Shown here: positions 12,250 to 24,069 of the stretch, one piece after another
Layout: every line of letters begins with the position of its first letter
Numbering within the stretch: position 1 is the first letter of the stretch
NCBI GenBank assembly: GCA_028551475.1
Contig: CM052358.1
Location: 27,430,853 to 27,494,852 of the forward strand
Length of the DNA stretch: 64,000 nucleotides
Source of the DNA: Casuarina equisetifolia
Lineage: Eukaryota; Streptophyta; Magnoliopsida; Fagales; Casuarinaceae
Direction of reading: 5' to 3'
Made by a program: the position numbers and the translations under genes
Notes under the pieces: generated by a model
Seen by the model: the letters and a program-made list of their open reading frames with translations, nothing else
Told to the model about the DNA's origin: nothing
Database searches by the model: none

Positions 12250-12790
12250 GTTTTACACACCAATTTGTTGTTTTACACAACAGCCTTCCCTACAAAGCAC
12301 AGCTGCCTGGACAAAGATTTCTTCACTCCGAGGGAAAAAATTGTATACATAGAGATGGGGCCATACTGTAAATGGATAACTAGAAATAAAACCAAAAGCT
12401 AGAATTTTTCCTTTCTCTGTTCCTTCTTCTTCTTGCTGACGACTTGTTCTAGCACTACTATCTTTGTTTTTACATCTTGAACATTGACCTTTCTATGGTC
12501 AAATAAAATTTCAAGATTGCTCTGCATTCAAGTAGTTTTAATGGTGAGAGACAAACCAAGAGAGCAGAGAACAGCGGCTGACACAATAGAGAGGATTTGG
12601 AAGTGGCGAGGATCTGACAGGGGAATGAGAAAGAAGTGGTAAGAAAGAGAACACCCACGTTGAGCATGGTTCTCTTTGGTGCATCCTGAGCTGAGGCAAA
12701 TTGGAGCAGCATCTTCTCCATCTGTGAATTAATGCATCTGTGCAGAGGCCCGTTGCAATCTATAACCAACTTCTTCCAAGTGCCTTCTAC
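12250..12790 (-). repeat. TNL-downstream repeat block, copy 1
   Basis: This is one of at least five copies of a block found 3' of decayed TNL ends (others at 24070-24560, 26990-27100, 48070-48430 and 50290-50760). Minus-strand translation keeps a conserved patch: SLTIKT, then S-N-.-E-I-L, D-V-K-T-K-I-V-V and a hydrophobic LLV stretch. Amino-acid similarity in the same frame hints that it was once coding, perhaps a last exon with a membrane segment. It may equally be a conserved 3' UTR. Here the frame is interrupted. Confidence 0.55.
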
Positions 12791-13079
12791 AAAATAGCGG
12801 GCTGCACAAGAAATGACATTGTAGTCGACTGGTTATCAAAAATTAAGATTAAAAATTAATATGCCCACAAAGATTGATGCTGACACCTTCGTCTTTTAAA
12901 ATCTTTTCCGCGTAACAAAATAACCATCAAGCTTTTTTAATATTTAAAATTCATTGCCCAATTTCTAATCTCATTTCTTGTATTGATTGTTTGATGCTAC
13001 GGAGAAGAATTAACAATAAAATGAATAAATAAAGAAGAGAAATCAAGGCAAAACATCTTAATTAATTCTACCTCATACA

Positions 13080-13260
13080 AGTCGAAGTTGCACTTACCGT
13101 TGAGGCAGATTCCACAAATTTGATACCGCCCGATGCTGCCATTTCCATGACCCCAGAAATTTCCATGAACCCCACAATTTTCGTGAAACAATTTCACAGT
13201 CTAAGGCATGGAGTGAAATGTCACTTATAATCTTTTCGTTGGATTCCACATCAGTGGTCA
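13080..13260 (-). pseudogene. decayed TNL C-JID tail fragment
   Basis: On the minus strand this short stretch matches, by eye, the end of the C-JID exon at 24899-25060 and 51010-51130. The GAGGCAGAT landmark and the AGTGAAATGTCACTTA stretch are shared. Only the last few dozen codons remain. It sits about 400-800 bases above the repeat block at 12250-12790, as in the other copies, so the two belong to one former TNL gene end. Confidence 0.5.
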
Positions 13261-13289
13261 TGTATTAGGTAGCTTCTTTTATATCACAC

Positions 13290-14640
13290 TTCATTGTGGC
13301 CTACTTGTTTTCTTCATAAATGGGCTTTGAATTATTATATTAACAATACTAGATAGGGTTTAAAGACCCTTTAAACAAATATATTCACATCATATTATTT
13401 TTTTATGAATGATCTTAAAGTTATTTGTTGTAATCATATTGTTAAACTAAATAAATTACTTTATCGATCTAAAATCAATCAAAATGATTTTCATGAAAAT
13501 TTTTTAATCATCTATTTTGAAAAATATAGATAATTGTGAAACTTTACTTGTAGCACACAAATTGCATCCAAAAACAACAAACCATGTCTGCTGGTAAGGG
13601 GGAAAAAAACTAAGGGCACACCAGATGTTTGTGAAAAGTCCCTAGTGAATGACGAACTAAATAGAGAGTAGTAAACACTAAGTAAAGTAGTAAAAAAAAA
13701 TTCAAAAAACATAATTTTTCATAAATTTAGACATGAAAAAACACAATGCATTGACTAATACATGGAAGGGGGAAAAGACAAAAAAGGCTAGAATAGTACC
13801 TGTTTCTAATACTATCTTAGAGAATAAGGGCCATCAAAAATCCTAAAATGAAATTCTTTTACTCAAGAATAAGAATATTTGTTTTTCTTATGAAAATTCA
13901 GGGAGACTTAGATATTAGATTTTGGGAGTGAAAGCTAATACAAGGAGATTTAGATACTGGGTCAAGGCCATATATGTATAAAGCCTTTACTTAATAAACA
14001 ATGACAATATATAGCTAAGTAATGTTATTTTCTCAATACATATATTAGACATCTTTTCTTTTTATCCTAACTTCCTAAACAGTTCATTTATCTATTTATA
14101 AGAATTACATTTTCTATGTGTAAGGTGAATAATGAACTTGTGGTCTTAAGTCCTCCCTTATTTGTTCCACTTAACTTGAGTTAATTGGGTTATGCCATTT
14201 TGGTATGTATTGTGGATTGTAGGAAATGTAAACAAAACTAGTTGATTATAACTTATCTCAAGAGCAATCATTTGGATTCAAAGCAGAAGACGAGATAATG
14301 GGAGAAGGCTTTATGTGTTTGCTATTCACAATTACTCAGAATACAATGGATGTCCTATACAACTTTTAGAAACAATAAATGAATATAATCTAATGAACTG
14401 GCGTAGGTTATTTACGTAGAAATATTGATTAGGCTTTCATCCATTCTCAACAATATATGATGAAGGTTAAGTAGCTCATGGAACTTGTCTTAAGAATTTC
14501 ATCGATTTAGTACCGTGGAGGGATCTTTCTTTTCTTCGCTTTCTCTTTCTCTTTCTCTTTCTTGTTTTGTTTAGAGAAACGTAATGAATATAGAAGATGG
14601 ATTTTTTAAGAGGGGAATGGCACCTCCCGCTGGCCTCATA
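13290..14640. other. AT-rich intergenic DNA, no gene seen
   Basis: Neither strand has a domain-bearing frame. A CTTTCT-type pyrimidine tract lies near 14530-14565. Nothing else stands out. Confidence 0.5.
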
Positions 14641-14955
14641 AAACTATCCCTTGAAGTTATTGTTGTTGGTTTTTACCCAAAAACACAAATGATTGTGGGA
14701 ACTTTGTCTTTTACGATCAGAAAAATGTTTACAAGCTCAAATTATAGCACCATGGATTGATTACAACCTTAACTAAAAGACTATACAAGCAAGTGAAGTA
14801 GGTTCTGCTGCTAAAGTTGCAGCGGGTTACCTCTGCTTTTCAAGCTACTTACGGGTTCTCTCATTTTGGAGAGAAACAGGCCAAGGGTCCTTTAGGTACT
14901 ATCATGCGAGCCATCCAACGTGGTAGCCACATGTCCCTTCTTTGATTATGCGTCT
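14640..14955 (+). repeat. left half of the repeat unit split by copia element 2
   Basis: The end of this stretch (ACATGTCCCTTCTTTGATTATG) continues after the copia element at 20836 as GCCACGTCAAG, exactly as the uninterrupted unit reads at 36071-36105. It is therefore the left flank of the insertion. Earlier bases show no recognisable gene. Confidence 0.7.
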
Positions 14956-15342
14956 TGTTAGGTTTGGAGTAAAATTAGTAAGGGTAATTATGTAACTACT
15001 ATATTTGTATTGTGGGTAGTTTATAAGGGTTTCTCAGTCTTATTCTATTTAGGTCTCCTAGTCCTATTCTATTTGGATTTCCTTGGTACTTGTATAAAAG
15101 GAAACCTTATGGGGAAACCTAGGTATGAGGTTGTGAGAGATTGAGAGAAAACAGAGGTTTTCTGTAAGCACTGTAAGCCTTCCTCATCATAGTGAAGAAT
15201 TGCTCCTTAGGCCAGGGACATAGGGATTATCCTGAACCTTGTAATTTCTATGTGTTCTTTACTTGACTAATATTCTCTTTGTGTGTGCGGTGAGATCCTG
15301 AGATATTCCATGAGTTTAGATTCACGTGTTTGTTTTCTAACA
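14956..15342 (+). repeat. 5' LTR of copia element 2
   Basis: 387 bp, from TGTTAGGTTTGG to TTTTCTAACA, so the ends form a TGTTAG/CTAACA inverted repeat. A TATAAAAG promoter motif is at 15093-15100. It differs from the 3' LTR at about 17 positions. A related LTR on the other strand lies at 62584-62969. Confidence 0.93.
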
Positions 15343-15345
15343 AAC

Positions 15346-15357
15346 TGGTATCAAAGC
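15346..15357 (+). other. primer-binding site of copia element 2
   Basis: TGGTATCAAAGC follows the 5' LTR after three bases and is complementary to the 3' end of plant initiator-methionine tRNA with one difference, the usual primer for this superfamily. Confidence 0.85.
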
Positions 15358-15819
15358 TAGGTTCCTAAATTAGGACCAAGGCTCGTTCTTTGTCAGGCAG
15401 TTAGCGGAAGAACGACTGTTTTGATGTGTATTTAGCACACTACACACAAGAGGGAAGCTGTTAACAAAGGCTTTATTCAAAGAAGCCTTTTATCGAACAC
15501 TTGGTGTGTAACGCATGGAAGGAGAAGCTAAAACCGGCGTTTAAGGTACGGATTTTCTTCTCTAACCTTTGTTTGCGTGATTTCTGACTTCTTTGTGGCC
15601 GAAAAATCGATTGGAGTGTTGGGGGTTGTGTTGAACCTGTGAGCCCGAAAAAGGGATTTGTGATTCCTTTTTTGTTTGAGTGTTTTGTGGAGCGATTTTG
15701 AGTTCTATAGACTCGTTGGAAGCCGATCTATTGATTGGTGTTCTTATTTCATCGGAAACCACTTTGGAACAGCGATAATCGGAGGAGAAACATGACTGCA
15801 GCAGCAAAAATGGGTTCTG

Positions 15820-16100
15820 TTGACCTGATTTTGACCTAAAGTTGATCCAATCAAAGTTTGACCCGTTGACCGTTAACCATTGACCGGATCTGAAGACCCA
15901 GCCCAGCCTAGATCTAGACCCGATTTGTCAACCCGGTCTAGTTGTATGTTGACCGTTGACTGAGCGATCATTGACTTTGACCATTGACCGTTGATCGATG
16001 AGGTGTTGACCGTTGACCAAGTGATCGTTGACTTTGACTTTGATTGTTAACCATTGACCAATTGAGTGTTGACTTTGACTATTGACCGTTGACTTTGACC
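15820..16100 (+). promoter_or_regulatory. W-box array (20 x TTGACY) in the copia element 2 leader
   Basis: In 281 bases the + strand holds 20 copies of TTGAC followed by C or T, the core W-box bound by WRKY transcription factors. Many sit in the alternation TTGACCGTTGAC or TTGACTTTGACC. The array lies between the primer site and gag. Chance expectation for this motif in 281 bases is well under one. Whether WRKY proteins bind here, or whether this is just a minisatellite of that sequence, is not shown. Confidence 0.7.
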
Positions 16101-16339
16101 GGATAGAATTTTCAAGTGTGACCATGTTAAATTCATCTAATTTCCAAACTTGGAAGCCACGGATGGAAGATTACTTAATTAGTAGAGATTTGTATGATGC
16201 TGTGGAAAAAGATTTTGCTAGGCCTGAGAAGCTGACTGATAAAGAGTGGGAGAAGTTGAATAAGAAAATTGTCTATCAAATTAGACAATTTGTTGAGGAC
16301 AATATTTATCACCATATTGTACACAAGACTAAAGCTAGT

Positions 16340-17790
16340 GTTGAATGTAAGCTAGTTATGAAGAATGTTAGACATGTCCATGAGATTTGTTTCAACTTGA
16401 TCTCTACTGGCATCCTTGATGATGAGGGATATGATAACTACTTTGGTGGTGGTAAATGGAAACTTAGTAGAGGTTCTCTTATACTTGCAAAAGGGCAGAA
16501 GGTCAGTACTCTCTATAAGACTGAAGTTAGTATTCAAAGAGGCAAGGTAAATATGGTGGAAGATAATCACATGAAACAATGATCACAAGGCTTTAATTGC
16601 AAATCAGCACCATTGACTCTTGATATGATTTTGTTCTTTATCAAATGCTAAAGTTCCTTCTCACTGAGATGTCCAAGTCGCTTGTGCCATAGCTCCATGT
16701 GATTATCTTCCACGACATTTACATTGCCTCTCTGAATACTAGCTTCAGTCTTTAGAGAGTACTGACCTTCTGCCCTTTTGCAAGTATAAGAGAACCTCTA
16801 TTAAGTTTCCATTTACCACCACCAAAGTAGTTATCATATCCTTCATCATCAAGGACGCCAGTAGAGATCAAGTTGAAACAAATCTCAGGGACATGTCTGA
16901 CATTCTTCAGAACTAGCTTACATCCAACATTAGTCTCCAAGACTACATCTCTAATGCCAACTATCTTTGCCTGTGCATTATTTCCCAAGCTAACACACCC
17001 AAAATCACCACCTGAATAAGATGTGAAGAACCTTTCATGTGGAGTAACATGAAAGGAGACACCTGTGTCGACAATCCAAGATGAAACTTGACATGAGATG
17101 TTGATCTGAGAATCACAAAAGATCATAATATCCCCAATACCGGATGTAGTTGCCACTGTATCTTTTTCAACTTCCTTTTCTCTATTCCTTGATTCTTCTC
17201 CCTTGAGTATTCTGCAGTCTCTCTTATAATGGCCAAACTTACCACAGTGATAGCACTTGACATCTTTCTTCGAACGTGAGACTTCACGTGCTCTATCAAA
17301 ATTTGGTGCTCTACTCTTGCTTCTACCTCTACTTTTGCTTTTGTCTCTATTTCTGTCTCCATATCTGTTTCTCCCCCTTCTTTCTGAAACCAATACTTCT
17401 GTATGTCCATGTGCTCATTGCTCAATTATTCTAGTTTCTTCATTAAGCAAACCTTCATGAACTGACTTCACACTCAGAATGCCACCCAAAGTTGAGTTTG
17501 TGAGAGTGACTACCAATGTCTGCCAGCTATTAGGTAAGTTACTCAACAATAACATTGCTTGCAGTTCATCTTCTAGAACAATCTTTACCGTCGCTAATTG
17601 ATTCACCAAAGACTTAAACTCATTCAAGAACTCTGTCATTGGCTGTCCTACCTTGTACTTCAAGTTAATGAACCTCTTAAGTAAGGAAACCTTATTCTGA
17701 GGAGTCTTGCATTCATAGAGAGCCTCAAGCTTCTTCCATAACTCATTTCAGAGAGGACCTCTGTCATTAGCTGGAAAGCAACGTAGAGTC
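16340..17790. repeat. inverted, partly duplicated segment inside copia element 2
   Basis: A stretch at about 16345-16575 on the + strand (motif VRHVHEICFNLIS) recurs on the minus strand at about 16697-16925 (VRHVPEICFNLIS), forming an inverted repeat of about 230 bases. From there to about 17790 the minus strand encodes the gag end, zinc knuckle (CYHCGKFGHYKRDC) and protease-like region of the same kind of element. This is a structural rearrangement within the fossil or a nested relative inserted in reverse. Confidence 0.8.
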
Positions 17791-20448
17791 TCATTTCGGA
17801 GAGGACCCCCGTCTAGAAGAAAACATGTTCTTGATTTGATTCATTCAGATGTGTGTATGTTGAAGGTGAAAACTCTTGGTAGCGCTACATATTTTGTTAC
17901 CTTCATTGATGATCATTCTAGAAAGGTATGGGCTTTTGTACTAAAGACTAAGGATCAGGTTTTGGAGGTCTTTAAACAGTTTCATGCTATGGTTGAAAGA
18001 GCAACTAAAAGGAAACTGAAGTGCGTCCGTGCAGATAATGGAGGTGAATACAAAGGGCCGTTTGAAGAATATTACAAAACTCAAGGTATCAAGCTTAAGA
18101 AGACAGTTCCTAAAACTCCAAAGCATAATGGGGTTGCAGAACGGATGAACAAAACTATAGTTGAGAGGATTAGGTGTATGCTTTCACATTCTGGATTATC
18201 TCAGTCATTTTGGGGTGAAGCTATATGTACTGCAGTAGATCTTATTAACTTGTCTCCTTCAGTTCCATTAAAAGGTGATCTACCTGAGAGAGTATGGACT
18301 GGCAAGGAGGTTTCTTTTAAGCACTTGAGAGTATTTGGCTGCAGGGTGTCTGTTCACATTCCTAAAGACGAGAGGAACAAGCTTGATGATAAAGCTCAAG
18401 ATTGCATCTTCTTGGGCTATGGACATGATGCTTTTGGATACAGATTATGGGATCCAGCTGTAAAGAAACTGATTAGAAGCAGAGATGTTATCTTCTTTGA
18501 AGATCAGACTATTAAAGATCTTAAGAAGACTGAAAAGCCAAGAGTTGTTAATGAAAATCTTAAGGATATAATCCCACCTTCTTCTTCCCCAGTAAGTGCA
18601 CATAAAGGGGGAACTACACAAGAAGAGCCACTTGAGGATGTAGCAAGTGAAGAAGTTCCTGAAACTCCAGTTGTTGAAGAATCTGAAGGACATGTTGATA
18701 ATCATTTAGTTGAGCCATCAACCCAGCCCCCACTGAGAAGATCTATTAGAGAGCGTCAAACTTCGATGAAGTATCCACCACATGAGTACTTGATGCTAAC
18801 TGATGGGGGAGAATCGTAATGCTATGAGGAAGCTAATGAATGTGAGCACAAGAAAGAGTGGAAGAAAGCTATGCGAGAATAGATGAATTCCTTGCAGGAA
18901 AACCACACTTATGATCTTGTGACATTGCCTAAGGGTAGGATAGTACTTAAAAATAAATGGGTGTACAAGTTGAAGTCAGAAGAGAACAATCCACTACCAA
19001 GGTACAAGGCGTGGTTAGTTGTGAAGGGTTATGGTTAGAAGAATGGTATTGACTTTGAGGAGATTTTCTCTCCTGTGGTGAGGATGTCTTCAATCAGAGT
19101 TATTCTTGCCTTGGCTGCTAGACTGAACTTGGAGGTAGAACAACTTGATGTGAAGACTACATTCCTTCATGGAGACTTGGAGAAAGAGATTTATATGGAG
19201 CAACCAGAGGGCTTCATAGAAAAAGGCAAGGAGAATCTTGTATGTCGACTGAAGAAAAGCTTATATGGTCTAAAACAAACACCTCATCAGTGGTACAAGA
19301 AGTTTGAGTCATCCATGTTACAACATGGTTATAACAAGACCAGCTCAGATCATTGTGTGTTTGTGAAACACTTTCCAGGTGGTGATTTTGTCATCCTACT
19401 CCTATATGTTGATGATATATTGATTGTTGGCCAGGACATTAAGAAGATTGCTGAGCTGAAAAAGGATTTAGGCAAGTGTTTTGCGATGAAAGATTTGGGA
19501 CCAGTAAAAGCGAATCCTTGGTATGGAAGTTAAACATGATAGAGAACATGGAAAGTTATGGCTATCTCAAGAGAAGTATATAGAGAAGATACTTTAGAGA
19601 TTTGACATGGACAAGGCAAAAACAGTAAATACTCCATTTGCAAGTCATTTCAACTAAGTAAGGAGCAGAAGCCTGAAAGTAAGAGTGATGTTGAATATAT
19701 GAAGAAAACACCTTACGCATCTGCAGTTGATAGCTTGATATATGCTGCAGTAAGCATTAGACCAAATATTGCTCATGCAGTTGGAGTAGTTAGTCGTTTT
19801 CTTTTAGATCTTGGTAAAATGCATTGAGAAGCTGTGAAGTGGATACTCAGGTACCTTAAAGGAACTCCTAAGTTGTGTTTGTGTTTTGGTAATGATGAGC
19901 CTGTATTGGTTGGATACACAGATGTAGATATGGCTGGTGACCATGATGGGAGGAGATCTACAATAGGGTACATGCTTACCTTCACAGGGGGAGCAATTTC
20001 ATGGCAGTCTAGGCTATAGGATTATGTTGCTTTGTTTACAATAGAAGCCGAGTATATAGCAATCACTGAAGGTGGAAAGGAAGTTCTGTGGATGAAGACG
20101 TTTCTTCAAGAACTTGGCATAAAACAAGGGATGGTTATCCTTTATAGTGACAACCAAAGCTCCATCCGCCTCAATAAGAACACGTCATCTCATTCAAGGT
20201 CTAAGCACATTGATGTTAGATATCATTGGATTAGAGATGTATTAGAATCCAAGCAATTAGATCTTGTGAAGATTCACATTGATGATAACAGAGTAGATAT
20301 GTTGATGAAGCCGCTAACAAGAGACAAGCTAAAGACTTATCAGCGAGTTGCTGGAATGGACTCCAAGTAGAATCAAGTCTAGGGAGCAATGTTCTTTCTC
20401 TTATGGTGCAGGGATGTTGCACTAATGCTACTCCCAAAAGGGGGAAAT

Positions 20449-20835
20449 TGTTAGGTTTGGAGTAAAATTAGTAAGGGTAATTATGTAACTACTATATTCG
20501 TATTGTGGGTAGTTTATAAGGGTTTCCCAGTCTTATTCTATTTAGGTCTCCTAGTCCTATTCTATTTGGGTTTCCTTGGTACTTGTATAAAAAGAAACCT
20601 TATGGGGAAACCTAGATATGAGGTTGTGAGAGATTAAGAGAAAACAGAGGTTTTCTGTAAGCACTGTAAGCCCTCCTCATCATAGTGAAGGATTGCTCTT
20701 TAGGCCGGGGACGTAGGGATTATCCCGAACCTTGTAATTTCTGTGTGTTCTTTACTTGACTAATATTCTCTTTGTGTGTGCAGTGAAATCCTGAGAGATT
20801 CCGTGAGTTTAGATTCACGTGTTTGTTTTCTAACA
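20449..20835 (+). repeat. 3' LTR of copia element 2
   Basis: 387 bp following a polypurine tract (AAAAGGGGGAAAT). Same length and ends as the 5' LTR, with about 17 differences, nearly all transitions. Confidence 0.93.
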
Positions 20836-21480
20836 TGTTTGCCACGTCAAGCCCTCTCTAATATCTAAAACTTTGTTGCAAACATGATGCCAGTATTGAA
20901 ACAGAGAAAATGTGTTCCATGTTTTTGGACTAAACAAAGCCCCGATCTAGTTGCTCTATTTGTTTAGGTTGATTTGGAAGGAATATTCACACTTGTTAAC
21001 GGTAGTTCGAGCACATGAATTAGATCCATATTGTGTGTCCGAAGAAATATACTTTTGTTGCACACAACATCGTTTCTGTGGTGTTGAGGTTAATTCCACA
21101 AAGTCAAAATCTTGAATTTGAGTAATGTAACTAATGAAATAAAAACACTCACCAGTCTTATTTGTATGTCACCATACGATGTCATCTTACCTTGTTTATT
21201 ATTCATCATAAATTCAACAGCGCTGACATTAAACAAATGCCTTACGATGCGTTGTACCTTGTTGTTGCAGATGGGGGAGTTTTGGCCCTCTGACAAGCTG
21301 CGGGGTCTACTGTAGTGAGAACACTGGCGTTTAAAATGGGAATGCTTGCCTCCTAAAATCAAAGAGTCGAGCTTTTCAAGGATTCCTTGGTTTTGATGAA
21401 GCTGTCACTGTGTCATGTACGATTATTTTGAAGAAATGTTGATGGTTAATGTTAAAATTTCAATATTAATGTTTCATGGA
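20836..21480 (+). repeat. repeat unit, right half after copia element 2
   Basis: This continues the unit split by the copia element. It matches the 310-bp units at 36075-37004, and its later part (about 21300-21480) matches the sequence after the LINE at 42567-42790 and around 49545-49700. It serves as an uninterrupted reference for the LINE insertion. No coding content is recognised. Confidence 0.75.
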
Positions 21481-22180
21481 AGAATGCTGTATAGTTAAAA
21501 CTATAATATAAAAAGACTAGCATAATAATAACATGTCAAGCAAAAATTTAGGATAATAATAATATGCTAAGCAAAAAGTAGGGATATTTATATAAAAAGA
21601 CTAAGCATCTGTGCTAAAGCAAAAATTTGCTACAAAGGAACAATGATGGATATACGAGGGAGTGGACAATTTTTTAATCTTGTACTACCAAAAAGTTACT
21701 CAAAGGTAACAAAATAATAATTGAGCCTCTCCAATAACTGATATGAATTATTTAGTTTCTAATCTCATACAATATCTTGCGTCTTTGAAATTTTTGGTTG
21801 CCCTAGGAAATTATAGTAAAACAATAGTGAGAAAATAGTAACATAAATAAGACAAAAAGAGAATGTTGGAATATTTAATGGGTATATATAGGAAAGAGAC
21901 AGATTTAGTTCTACTTCACCATATTGGTGTATAAGATGAGGCCTACATATTTGCACTAACAAGATTGACCCAATCAAACTCCATGCATCAAGGATATTGT
22001 GTACAAGATAAAAGTCTCATATCAAAGTGTGATTTCTTATAATAAAACTTGAATAAAAAAAAAAAAGTATCATTCTAACTATAAAACTAACTTTTGGATT
22101 GACTTTTCTAGTATAATATTAAAGTTCATGTTAAATCTACTCCATTCCATACTACATTAAACCTAATATTACTTAGCATA
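21480..22180. other. AT-rich intergenic DNA, no gene seen
   Basis: Short A/T-rich repeats and a poly-A stretch at about 22056-22067. No frame of interest on either strand. Confidence 0.5.
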
Positions 22181-22189
22181 GGGGGACAT

Positions 22190-22900
22190 ATGTGGACGCA
22201 AGTGGTGCATGCTGCCCTACAAGGTCGGCTTCACTGCAGTCCATGCAGTCTACGCCTCTTCTTTATCACACTGTTCAGCCCCAAAAGAAAAAACATAATA
22301 TTTGCTGTTGCCTCTTCTTTAACCAATCAGATCAGCCCGTGACGTCATTACCTCTTAGTCTCAACAAAAACGTGCCCCACACTCCACTTTACATTTAAGC
22401 TCCATGACTCGATGTTGGTGGTGCAGCAATTTGAGAGCGAGATCCCTAACACTACATGTTGATGCGAAGTGTGATGTACAACCAGGTCAACAAGTCTGTT
22501 TCATTTGAAACTGATCGGCAAGAAATCTTATTGGAAATTGGTTGAGAAAAGAAATGGCTGTGCGTCAGCGGTGAATAAAATTTCTAATAAGCTTGGAGGA
22601 GAAGCAAGCTCAGTTAATGTTGCTTTTTTAAGGTCCCAAGTTGAGTTAATCCCCGACCCCATTCTCCAATTCCGATCAGGCTGCCCTTCAACACCATCTC
22701 CACGCGTACGTCGATTCTTTATGAGCTGCCCTCATGTGGCGGGGCCGTGGTAAGAAATCTACCCGATATTTCATTCCCCACCCAGCCAGGAAAGCACAGC
22801 TCTCTGTTTAGTGTGACCTTCGACGGTTCTTCCATGTCCATTCACAAGGCGTAAAGAATCAGCTTTGCCGAGAGGAAATTTCCAGGAGGCTTGCTGTGAG
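22190..22900. other. GC-richer island with promoter-like motifs
   Basis: This segment is clearly richer in G+C than its flanks. It holds a CCAAT box (22323) and the palindrome TGACGTCA at 22340-22347, a bZIP/TGA-type element. The + strand frame 22505-22753 is open but has no recognisable domain. It could be an old promoter and first exon of a lost gene. I cannot assign a product. Confidence 0.35.
22340..22347. promoter_or_regulatory. TGACGTCA palindrome (bZIP-type site)
   Basis: A perfect 8-base bZIP core lies 15 bases after a CCAAT box, inside a GC-richer island. There is no confident downstream gene, so its role is open. Confidence 0.35.
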
Positions 22901-23469
22901 TGGAACCTGCGTTCATAGTATTTCTGTGCGCAATATTCTTCATGATGGGATTCTCAACATGGGCAATCTTAGACATACATGCATTGGTTTACTAAACAAT
23001 GCCTAATAAAGAAATGGTACAATAAAAGCGCTGCAAATCTAAGCTCGAAAAAAGTATCAAGAAAATTACCCAAAACAAATAAAAGTCGTAGGCCAAAATT
23101 TGAAACGCAGTAAGGCCTTTCGGTGTGGAAAGCAGGCCATTTGCAGGATACTTGCGTTAGAATATTATTGCTTTTGTATGAAATAGGTCCACACTCTGAC
23201 GTATAAAGCAGAGATTCGCAGGATCGTTGTTTACTGCTTATCAATAATTTACGACCTGTGCTGATTGATAGAAGATCAATATTCATTTGAATTTGCTTTT
23301 AGCCATTCCTTGCTCGTAGATTTGTACTTCTTTTTGTCTTTGCAGGTACTCAAGCATGAACTTTGAACGAGCTTAAGGGGGTGAATTATCACTATGATCA
23401 AAGGATTTTTATTTAAAAGAATCAACATTGTAAAACAAGTAGTCAACATGAGAAATTGTTTAGTGAGCT

Positions 23470-23885
23470 TGCAGTAAACGAAACTTCTGGCATTTGCTTC
23501 CCTGCGCAATGGTCTTTGTTGTGGATTTGCAAATTTGATCATGAAAAACGCATAGTCTCTCAAATTCCAGTCTGGTTGTCTTTGAACACCAACCTCATGC
23601 GTCGGGAAGTCCTTTTTATGACCTCCACGCACTTCATGGGATCCTGTTCTGTCATGTCTACAGAATAGTGCGGAACGTATTCATAATGATCAAAGAAATG
23701 AAAAGATATCAGCTTGACTGTTACAAAGTAGCTGGCCAAGAAGACTCTGGAAGCAATTTACATGTAAATCTATTCTCAGGATCTCCATATCTGTAGATGT
23801 TTTCAAGAATAAACGTAGCGAAAAGTTGGTCCAAAGTTCGAAGTCATTTCAACTTATAATTTCTTTTCCATTAGTTTTGACAGAA
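23470..23885 (-). pseudogene. coding-like stretch, product not recognised
   Basis: The minus strand reads as plausible protein across two frames. One begins near 23880 and contains ENIYRYGDPEN. Another, from about 23745, contains FDHYEYVPHYSVDMTEQDPM followed by a basic VIKRTSRRMRLVFKD. Composition and run length look like real coding sequence rather than AT noise, and the change of frame suggests either an intron or a break. I do not recognise the family. A further open minus frame reaches down to about 23276. Most likely this is a fragment of a host gene captured or duplicated into the cluster. Confidence 0.4.
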
Positions 23886-24069
23886 AATGGTAAGTGTGAT
23901 GGTGATAAGAATAATAATGTGAGGTTCATAACAATAATAAACATGAAATGGAAAAATAAAACAAGATGCTACGACTACAACTCAGAATAGAAAAATGGAA
24001 AATTATTAGCCTAAGATTAAGCACACTGATGGGGTTATTAACAAACAAATCACCTGGAAAATATGTTCT

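Larger units (their letters stand above)
14956..20835 (+). mobile_element. Ty1/copia element 2, fossil with both LTRs
   Basis: A 5880-bp element bounded by two 387-bp LTRs and a diverged 5-base target duplication (14951-14955 and 20836-20840). Parts: primer site 15346-15357, leader with a W-box array, gag start near 16124, integrase about 17810-18560, reverse transcriptase about 18830-19760 (YVDDILIVG at about 19408), RNase H about 19830-20370 and polypurine tract about 20438-20448. Between about 16340 and 17790 the interior is rearranged: a gag-to-protease segment lies on the opposite strand and part of it is present twice. The element is broken in several places. The LTRs differ at about 17 sites, nearly all transitions, which suggests a few million years at usual plant rates. 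Confidence 0.92.

Noticed and set aside
15928-16125. Minus-strand 65-codon repetitive protein
   Set aside because: It is the translation of the W-box minisatellite and has no independent support.
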